Assembly: GCA_011524805.1 (NCBI GenBank)
Contig: WTJO01000199.1
Span: forward strand, 1 to 29,474
Source of the DNA: Alphaproteobacteria bacterium
GTDB lineage: Bacteria > Pseudomonadota > Alphaproteobacteria > Puniceispirillales > Puniceispirillaceae
Direction of reading: 5' to 3'
Length of the DNA: 29,474 nt
Shown piece after piece: positions 24,691 to 29,474 of this stretch. The notes under the pieces are model-generated. The model worked only from the letters and a program-made list of their open reading frames with translations. It searched no databases and had not been told where the DNA came from. The position numbers and the translations under genes were made by a program. The number at the start of each line of letters is the position of its first letter. Within the stretch, counting starts at the first letter, position 1.

Positions 24691-25606
24691 CCAGTTCGGG
24701 CACAGCATCAAACAGATCAGCTACCAACCCGTAATCTGCGACCTGAAAGATAGGCGCTTCTTCATCTTTGTTGATGGCAACAATGACTTTGCTATCTTTC
24801 ATGCCGGCCAGATGCTGGATGGCACCTGAAATGCCTACCGCCATATATAGTTCAGGGGCAACAACCTTGCCGGTCTGCCCTACCTGATAATCATTCGGCA
24901 CAAAGCCGGCATCTACAGCCGCGCGTGATGCACCAACAGCCGCGCCCAGCTTGTCTGCGACCTTCTCAAGCATGGCAAAGTTTGACCCGTCCTGCATGCC
25001 GCGTCCGCCAGATACCACAATAGAGGCAGATGTCAGCTCAGGACGTTCTGATGAAGATAGTTCCGACTTTTCATAAGCTGACAATCCTGCATCGCCTGTG
25101 GCCGAAACAGCTTCAACAGACGCAGACCCGCCTTCCGAAGCGACAGCTTCAAAAGAGGTGCTTCTGACAGTGATCATCTTCACCGCTTCTGCAGATTTTA
25201 CCGTAGCCAGCGCATTGCCTGCATAGATAGGACGCTGGAACGTATCTGCATCTATTACCGCGATAATATCGGAAATCTGTGCTGTATCACACAACGCAGC
25301 CGCACGTGGCAGGATATTCTTGCCATAGGTTGTAGCTGGTGCCAGCACATGGCTATATTGTGCGGCCATGCCTGCAATAAGCGGGGCTGTATTTTCAGCC
25401 AGACCATAACCATATTCGGCGCTATCTGCCACCAGCACGCGGCTTACACCTGCTATCTGTGCTGCCGCATCTGCGACCCCGCCACAATTATGGCCTGCGA
25501 CCAGCAGATCAATATCACCACCGATTTCCGTGGCTGCTGCAACAGTATTCAGGCTTGATGCCAGAACGCTGTCATTATCATGTTCAACGATTACCAGAAT
25601 AGCCAT
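24677..25606 (-). CDS. etfA: Electron transfer flavoprotein subunit alpha
   Basis: FAD-binding subunit of the soluble ETF, which passes electrons from acyl-CoA and other dehydrogenases to ETF:quinone oxidoreductase. The C-terminal FAD domain is clear: SGGRGMQDGSNF, ADKLGAAVGASRAAVDAGF, QVGQTGKVVAPELYMAVGIS, GAIQHLAGMKDSKVIVAINKD and ADYGLVADLF. At 309 residues it is full length. The start shares one base with the etfB stop (TAATG), so translation is coupled. Confidence 0.97.
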   Translation of the reverse strand: MAILVIVEHDNDSVLASSLNTVAAATEIGGDIDLLVAGHNCGGVADAAAQIAGVSRVLVADSAEYGYGLAENTAPLIAGMAAQYSHVLAPATTYGKNILPRAAALCDTAQISDIIAVIDADTFQRPIYAGNALATVKSAEAVKMITVRSTSFEAVASEGGSASVEAVSATGDAGLSAYEKSELSSSERPELTSASIVVSGGRGMQDGSNFAMLEKVADKLGAAVGASRAAVDAGFVPNDYQVGQTGKVVAPELYMAVGISGAIQHLAGMKDSKVIVAINKDEEAPIFQVADYGLVADLFDAVPELEKEL

Positions 25607-26355
25607 TATATCACCTTTGCTTCATTTTTAAGTTTGTCAACGAGTTCTGAAATGGACTCAACCTTGATACCTGCCTGACGTGCTTCTGGCTCTTCTACCT
25701 TTAGCACGGTGAGACGCGGTGAAATATCTACACCAAGCTCGTCAACGCTCAGGCTGTCAATCGGCTTCTTTTTTGCCTTCATGATATTTGGCAGTGACGC
25801 ATAGCGCGGCTCATTCAGACGCAAATCAACGCTAATTACGGCCGGCATGGATACTTCAATATGCTCCAGACCGCCATCTACCTCACGGATGATATTTGCC
25901 TTGTCACCGGCTAGCTCGACACCAGAAGCGAAGGTAGCCTGAGACCAGCCTAGCAAGGCTGAGAGCATTTGGGCTGTCTGGTTTGAATCATCATCAATAG
26001 CCTGTTTACCGCACAGCACAAGCGACGGGTTTTCCTTGCCGACAACAGCGGTAAGTAATTTTGCGACAGCTAGCGGCTCAACATCCTGTCCTGCTTCGAT
26101 ATGGATGCCTCTATCAGCGCCCATGGCAAGACCGGTGCGGATTGTCTCCTGAGACTGCTGGGGGCCAACCGACACCAGAACAACTTCTTCTGCCTGTCCT
26201 GCTTCTTTGATGCGAAGCGCCTGTTCAACAGCGATTTCGTCAAACGGATTCATCGCCATCTTCACATTGGCAAGCTCAACCCCTGACTGGTCAGGTTTCA
26301 CACGGACTTTGACGTTATAATCAATGACACGTTTTACAGGTACGAGAATTTTCAT
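25606..26355 (-). CDS. etfB: Electron transfer flavoprotein subunit beta
   Basis: AMP-binding subunit of the ETF heterodimer. MKILVPVKRVIDYN at the start, KMAMNPFDEIAVEQALRIKE, GADRGIHIE, VLCGKQAIDDDSNQT and PRYASLPNIMKAKKKPI are diagnostic. At 249 residues it has the family length. AAGGA lies just upstream of the ATG. The 217-base leader contains two small hairpins and a possible 50-codon gene; no convincing promoter could be named. Confidence 0.97.
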   Translation of the reverse strand: MKILVPVKRVIDYNVKVRVKPDQSGVELANVKMAMNPFDEIAVEQALRIKEAGQAEEVVLVSVGPQQSQETIRTGLAMGADRGIHIEAGQDVEPLAVAKLLTAVVGKENPSLVLCGKQAIDDDSNQTAQMLSALLGWSQATFASGVELAGDKANIIREVDGGLEHIEVSMPAVISVDLRLNEPRYASLPNIMKAKKKPIDSLSVDELGVDISPRLTVLKVEEPEARQAGIKVESISELVDKLKNEAKVI

Positions 26356-26430
26356 GTCTCAATCCTTTTTCCATTTGGCCTGATGGCCAGACATCGCCTA
26401 TCGCCCTGTTTTTTTGAGGGCGTTAAAGTT

Positions 26431-26583
26431 TTATATTGCTAAACTATCAAGGGGAATATCATAAAAAAATCCCCATGTTAACGCTTTAATATGCGACTTT
26501 TTGCCCTTGTTTCGCCCAATCTGTTTTTGTCTTTCGGCCGGTTTTTGTTCTGCTTTCACTATATCGGCAGAATTATTGGCCAT
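26431..26583 (-). CDS. Possible 50-aa basic protein
   Basis: An open frame of 50 codons starts with ATG 6 bases after GGGGGA and overlaps the end of the adenosyltransferase gene by 11 bases, a layout typical of coupled genes. The product is Lys/Gln-rich in the middle (QKPAERQKQIGRNKGKK) and ends in an aromatic, hydrophobic tail (LTWGFFYDIPLDSLAI). No family is recognised. The coupling and ribosome-binding site argue for it; short length and low complexity argue against. Confidence 0.35.
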   Translation of the reverse strand: MANNSADIVKAEQKPAERQKQIGRNKGKKSHIKALTWGFFYDIPLDSLAI

Positions 26584-27133
26584 GATTGTCCCCCGGCACC
26601 CATAAAACATCTGCCTTGCCAGCATCATTTGCGTGGCGCGCCATCACAAACAGCAAATCAGATAGTCTGTTGATAAACTGCATGGCAGGCTCATTAACCT
26701 GTTCTTCTACGGCCAGTTCTGTCATCTGGCGCTCTGCTCTGCGGGCGACTGTCCGTGCCAGATGAAGCCATGCGGCAAGCTCGGTGCCGCCTGGTAATAC
26801 AAACGAGGTAAGCGGGTCAAGATGTTCATTTATCTTGTCAATTTCAGCTTCAATCCGTGTGACCTGCCCGTCCGTAATTCTGAGGGCAGGCTGGTCATTA
26901 TCGCTGGTTGCCAGATCAGCGCCCAGATCAAACAGATCATTCTGGATTCGTGCCAGCATTTCATCAAACTCGCCCTTAGCGTGGCATCTGGCCAGCCCGA
27001 TAACAGAATTTAGCTCGTCTACCTCGCCAAAGGCGGCAGGCCGTCTGGCATGTTTTGATACACGCTGGCCACCTACCAGACTGGTCATGCCATTATCGCC
27101 TGTGCGGGTGTAAATTTTATTTAGCTTTACCAT
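26573..27133 (-). CDS. pduO: PduO-type ATP:cob(I)alamin adenosyltransferase
   Basis: Makes adenosylcobalamin from cob(I)alamin and ATP. The 186-residue helical-bundle protein has the N-terminal ATP site YTRTGDNGMTSLVGGQRVSK, then FGEVDELNSVIG, FVLPGGTELAAWLHLARTV and ARRAERQM, and FINRLSDLLFVMAR near the C-terminus. It is the PduO/MMAB family, not CobA. A substrate enzyme such as methylmalonyl-CoA mutase is not in the window. It sits between the HIG1-domain gene and etfB, a neighbourhood common in alphaproteobacteria. Confidence 0.93.
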   Translation of the reverse strand: MVKLNKIYTRTGDNGMTSLVGGQRVSKHARRPAAFGEVDELNSVIGLARCHAKGEFDEMLARIQNDLFDLGADLATSDNDQPALRITDGQVTRIEAEIDKINEHLDPLTSFVLPGGTELAAWLHLARTVARRAERQMTELAVEEQVNEPAMQFINRLSDLLFVMARHANDAGKADVLWVPGDNHGQ

Positions 27134-27173
27134 GGTAATTCATCCCGAAGTTGGATTGGTGGGTTGATAGAGT

Positions 27174-27398
27174 CTAGGCGCCGCCGTCACGCTTCAGCCA
27201 CAGCAATATGCAAAAAATCAATATTGCGATAGCCTGAAAAATAATCCGGTAACGCATAATCAGATTAGATTTGTTTTTATTATATTCGCCGCCGCGCGCC
27301 ATGGTCAGAAGCCCCCATCCCAGAATAGCTGCAACACTAAGCAAAGCGGCCAGCATTACAAATTCATGCCATCCGAAATTTGTTACAAAATTGCTCAT
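27174..27398 (-). CDS. HIG1-domain twin-transmembrane protein
   Basis: A 74-residue inner-membrane protein with two helices (about 14-33 and 51-68) joined by the HIG1 signature LTMARGGEYNKNKSNLIMRYRI (split: MARGGE, then NLIMRYRI). HIG1 proteins in mitochondria (Rcf1/HIGD) associate with cytochrome oxidase and supercomplexes; bacterial roles are barely studied. The ATG at 27396-27398 has GAGAG upstream, while the frame opens with a GTG five codons earlier. It is grouped with the ETF genes, an electron-transfer context. Confidence 0.83.
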   Translation of the reverse strand: MSNFVTNFGWHEFVMLAALLSVAAILGWGLLTMARGGEYNKNKSNLIMRYRIIFQAIAILIFCILLWLKRDGGA

Positions 27399-27446
27399 CA
27401 CACTCTCTTTCACGTCACATTTCTGCCAGATGCACCTGTCTGGCCA

Positions 27447-27725
27447 TCAGCTCAGATATTCAAACAGGATATTGCGCAGAAACTGCACAGCCAGCAATAC
27501 AATGATAGGGCTTATATCAATCCCACCAAGGCTGGGAAGCACATTTCTGATGCGCGATAATAGCGGTTCATGCAACCCGCCAAGGCTTTGCAGAATCCAG
27601 CGCACCAAAGGCTGCCACGGATTGATAATCTTGAATGCTATCAGCCAGCTTGCAATAACATATGCCAGCAGGGTGTAGATATACAGGCTGATTATACTGT
27701 CAACCAGAATCAAAACAGCATTCAT
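27447..27725 (-). CDS. YggT-family membrane protein
   Basis: A 92-residue integral membrane protein with two hydrophobic segments (about 4-32 and 66-88). The family pattern is TLLAYVIASWLIAF, then NPWQPLVRWILQSLGGLHEPLLSRIRN and ISPIIVLLAVQFLRN (each read in short pieces). YggT proteins are tied to osmotic tolerance and cell-envelope upkeep, with no known mechanism. AAAGG lies 8-9 bases before the ATG at 27723-27725; a GTG nine bases upstream overlaps that site and is less likely. A 14-bp tandem repeat begins about 20 bases upstream. Confidence 0.85.
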   Translation of the reverse strand: MNAVLILVDSIISLYIYTLLAYVIASWLIAFKIINPWQPLVRWILQSLGGLHEPLLSRIRNVLPSLGGIDISPIIVLLAVQFLRNILFEYLS

Positions 27726-27743
27726 CACGCTCACCTTTCAATC

Positions 27744-27791
27744 TGGCCGGATCAATATGGCCAGGTAAATCTGGCCAGGTAAATCTGGCCA
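27744..27791. repeat. 14-bp tandem repeat upstream of yggT
   Basis: Two identical copies of TGGCCAGGTAAATC (27758-27771, 27772-27785) are followed by a partial TGGCCA (27786-27791) and preceded by a degenerate copy (27744-27757). The TGGCCA part is itself palindromic. The array ends about 20 bases before the yggT start, so it lies in the leader or promoter. Confidence 0.85.
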
Positions 27792-28025
27792 CGTCATTAT
27801 AACTGGGTCGTTATGCCCACGTTTTTTGGCTGAGGCAATACCCATCACCTCTGTCTTTTTAGATGCGCGCACTGCCAAATTATGTCAAGCCCGCCAAGGC
27901 CATAATCCCTTATGTCAATAAAGCGTTTTTGTCTGGCGGTGGCCAGCCCCAAGGCATGAATATGATGTCGAGCCGGCATATGCCTGAAAACATACAAAAG
28001 AGTAGGCTACTGATACTATTGTTTA

Positions 28026-28041
28026 ATTAGCATATGCTAAT
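28026..28041. promoter_or_regulatory. 16-bp perfect palindrome, candidate LuxR-type operator
   Basis: ATTAGCATATGCTAAT is a perfect inverted repeat centred between 28033 and 28034. It sits about 50 bases upstream of the predicted transcription start of the small ORF and LuxR gene. Length and symmetry suit a dimeric HTH regulator; which protein binds is unknown. Confidence 0.5.
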
Positions 28042-28048
28042 GGAATAG

Positions 28049-28077
28049 TTCATTAAATTACATAACACTAATATACA
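28049..28077 (+). promoter_or_regulatory. Candidate promoter of the micro-ORF/LuxR unit
   Basis: TATACA (28072-28077) lies 17 bases after TTCATT (28049-28054). The -35 is poor, as expected for an activator-dependent promoter, and the palindrome lies just upstream. Confidence 0.35.
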
Positions 28078-28109
28078 TGATCTTTGCTCACCTGAATGGA
28101 TAAGAGATC

Positions 28110-28250
28110 ATGCCAAAACATATCCCCTTTGTATTTCTGCCAGCCTGTTTGTCTAATGCAACTGGTCATGGCATCCGGCATATACTGAGTATTGTATCTG
28201 TTTTTATGATCAGCTGTTCTTTCGGGCTGACAGGCTGTGGCGGCAGGTGA
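28110..28250 (+). CDS. 46-aa lipoprotein-like micro-ORF upstream of luxR-type gene
   Basis: An ATG-initiated frame of 46 codons with a purine-rich AAGAG 4-5 bases upstream. A hydrophobic stretch (ILSIVSVFMISCSFGL, about 25-40) leads to the lipobox LTGC at 40-43, and only CGGR remains after the predicted cleavage. The stop TGA (28248-28250) lies in the ribosome-binding site AGGTGA of the next gene, so translation of the two would be coupled. No family is recognised. It may be a small lipopeptide, a leader peptide controlling the regulator, or the remnant of a lipoprotein gene. Confidence 0.42.
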   Translation: MPKHIPFVFLPACLSNATGHGIRHILSIVSVFMISCSFGLTGCGGR

Positions 28251-28257
28251 AACCTAT

Positions 28258-28521
28258 ATGCCTGTTGAGATGATGAGTATGGATGATCCTGTGAACAGGC
28301 GGCAAAATGGCACGCTTACAGGCAGGGAGCGTGATGTGTTAAATGGTCTGCTGACAGGGCTGTCAAACAAGGAAATTGCCCGTGAGCATGGGCTAAGCGA
28401 AGTGACCATCAAACATCATCTGAAAAGCCTGCGATCAAAATTGGGCGCACGAAACCGCACCCATGCTGTCTGCCGTGCTATCGAACTAGGTATTGCAGAA
28501 GAAGGCGTCCAGCCGCTGTAG
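28258..28521 (+). CDS. Stand-alone LuxR-type HTH regulator
   Basis: An 87-residue protein that is little more than a LuxR/GerE DNA-binding domain: LTGRERDVLNGLLTGLSNKE, then IAREHGLSEVTIKHHLKSLR with the recognition helix, and KLGARNRTHAVCRA. It has no receiver or autoinducer-binding domain, so it is either constitutive or controlled by level or partner. AGGTGA lies 7 bases before the ATG at 28258; a GTG at 28237 is open but overlaps the upstream ORF. It converges on acs; LuxR-type response regulators control acs in some proteobacteria, but a link here is speculation. Confidence 0.82.
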   Translation: MPVEMMSMDDPVNRRQNGTLTGRERDVLNGLLTGLSNKEIAREHGLSEVTIKHHLKSLRSKLGARNRTHAVCRAIELGIAEEGVQPL

Positions 28522-28604
28522 CCAAAACGCGCCTAAGCCTAGCCAGTTGCTCCAGCTGTAACTGGTTGGGCAAACTAGTTGGGTAGACAGACCAGATAGG
28601 TAGA

Positions 28605-29474
28605 TTAGGGCTGTCTGTTAGCGATCAGCTCGTCTACCACAGATGGATCGGCAAGGGTTGAAGTATCTCCGAGTTCGGCAAAATCATCTGCAGCTATTTT
28701 GCGTAAAATACGGCGCATGATCTTGCCTGAACGTGTTTTTGGCAGACCGGGTGCCCACTGCATTTTATCCGGACTGGCAATAGGGCCGATATCCTGTCTT
28801 ACCCAGTTACGCAATTCCACGATAAGATCGTCTGTTGGCGCTTCGCCAGCATTCAGCGTAACATAGGCATAGATACCCTGACCTTTAATATCATGCGGAT
28901 AGCCAACCACAGCTGCTTCGGCCACCTTGGGGTGGGCAACCAGCGCCGATTCAATCTCCGCTGTGCCCATTCTGTGGCCTGATACATTCAGCACATCATC
29001 AACACGGCCAGTTATCCAGTAATATCCATCTTCATCGCGGCGCGCGCCATCACCTGAAAAATAGCGGCCTTCAAAGGTTGAAAAATAGGTATCAATAAAG
29101 CGCTGATGATCGCCATAAACAGAACGCATCTGGCCGGGCCAGCTACGGTTGATGCATAAATTACCCTCGGCCGCACCTTCTAGCGGATTATTCTCACCAT
29201 CTACCAGCACAGGTTCAATCCCGAAAAAGGGGCGTGTTGCAGAGCCTGGTTTGGTTGCTGTTGCGCCTGGCAGAGGCGTTATCAGAATCCCGCCTGTTTC
29301 TGTCTGCCACCATGTATCCACAATCGGGCATCTGCTATCGCCAACTACATTGTGATACCACAGCCATGCTTCGGGATTAATTGGCTCGCCTACCGAGCCA
29401 AGCAGGCGAAGCGAGCTTCTGGAGGTAGATTTCACCGGCGCATCGCCATCACGCATCAGCGCTCTGATGGCGGT
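28605..29474 (-). CDS. acs: Acetyl-CoA synthetase (C-terminal part)
   Basis: Activates acetate to acetyl-CoA through acetyl-AMP. The window holds the last 289 codons of a protein usually near 650 residues; the frame runs open to the right edge (TAIRALMRDGD). Visible are VGEPINPEAW, the AMP-site DTWWQTETGG, YFSGDGARRDEDGYYWITGRVDDV with the hinge Asp, NVSGHRMGTAEIESAL, and PKTRSGKIMRRILRK containing the catalytic Lys that is controlled by acetylation in this family. It converges on the LuxR-type gene with an 83-base gap. Confidence 0.96.
   Translation of the reverse strand, partial: TAIRALMRDGDAPVKSTSRSSLRLLGSVGEPINPEAWLWYHNVVGDSRCPIVDTWWQTETGGILITPLPGATATKPGSATRPFFGIEPVLVDGENNPLEGAAEGNLCINRSWPGQMRSVYGDHQRFIDTYFSTFEGRYFSGDGARRDEDGYYWITGRVDDVLNVSGHRMGTAEIESALVAHPKVAEAAVVGYPHDIKGQGIYAYVTLNAGEAPTDDLIVELRNWVRQDIGPIASPDKMQWAPGLPKTRSGKIMRRILRKIAADDFAELGDTSTLADPSVVDELIANRQP

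Larger units (their letters stand above)
27792..28109. other. Non-coding control region, 318 bases
   Basis: No gene or tRNA was seen. Two perfect TTGACA hexamers face yggT on the minus strand (27883-27888 and 27913-27918) but lack a good -10 at 17 bases. From about 27985 the sequence becomes AT-rich and holds the 16-bp palindrome and the promoter-like pair that serve the plus-strand genes. It is a plausible divergent regulatory region. Confidence 0.6.

Noticed and set aside
26402..26422. 6-bp GC-rich hairpin in the etfB leader as a terminator or riboswitch
   Set aside because: The T residues are in the loop, not after the stem, and no known riboswitch pattern could be recognised.
27840..27925. 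Two perfect TTGACA hexamers as full promoters for yggT
   Set aside because: Neither has a convincing -10 at 16-18 bases, so I list them only as part of the control region.
28543..28565. Inverted repeat between the LuxR-type gene and acs as a bidirectional terminator
   Set aside because: The stem is only 6 strong base pairs with an 11-base loop and no T-run on either strand.
1..29474. Mobile elements, CRISPR arrays, phage or defence genes, tRNA and rRNA
   Set aside because: No transposase, integrase, regularly spaced repeat, attachment site or RNA gene pattern was found; the gene order is that of a conserved chromosome.

Overview
The window reads as one stretch of an alphaproteobacterial chromosome. 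It is densely packed with single-copy housekeeping genes in a gene order known from Rhodospirillales-like alphaproteobacteria. Intermediate base composition (roughly half GC), short intergenic gaps and missing accessory genes suggest a streamlined marine lineage such as SAR116/Puniceispirillum. That placement is an inference from gene order and style, not from a marker search.

Layout. (1) 1-1435: 3' end of the ATP synthase operon (atpD partial, atpC), closed by a clear intrinsic terminator. (2) 1456-11366, all minus: rplU-rpmA, then obgE-proB-proA-nadD-rsfS-rlmH-gpmI-ctpA-rppH, covering ribosome assembly and silencing, proline and NAD synthesis, glycolysis, periplasmic proteolysis and RNA decay. 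A sigma70-like promoter precedes rplU and an intrinsic terminator lies between rpmA and obgE. The envelope M23/EnvC-type gene usually found between gpmI and ctpA is absent. (3) 11520-16012: a membrane-anchored DM13 protein, a renalase-like flavoprotein, a HAD hydrolase, a pteridine reductase-like SDR coupled to folB, and phaR with a 15-bp perfect palindrome upstream that fits a PhaR operator. (4) 16192-19762, plus: methyltransferase, chorismate mutase, hisC-type aminotransferase and prephenate dehydrogenase, an aromatic amino acid group. (5) 19810-24690: a YdcF/DUF218 protein and a zinc-ribbon membrane protein that in relatives flank ftsEX, which is absent here, then argH-lptM-lysA and a divergent TlpA-like thioredoxin. 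The 42-codon lptM lipoprotein gene is recovered by direct reading. (6) 24677-27725, minus: yggT, a HIG1-domain protein, PduO-type cobalamin adenosyltransferase, a possible 50-aa gene, etfB and etfA. (7) 27744-28521: a 14-bp tandem repeat, an AT-rich control region with a 16-bp palindrome, a 46-codon lipoprotein-like ORF and a stand-alone LuxR-type DNA-binding protein. (8) 28605-29474: 3' half of acetyl-CoA synthetase on the minus strand.

The most interesting signals are these: rsfS has no ordinary start codon but has a well-spaced Shine-Dalgarno in front of an AUU; ftsEX and the EnvC-type gene are missing together from their two usual places; a lipobox-bearing micro-ORF is coupled to an orphan LuxR regulator; and phaR carries a probable autoregulatory operator. 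I saw no mobile element, CRISPR array, tRNA or rRNA, and no defence system.
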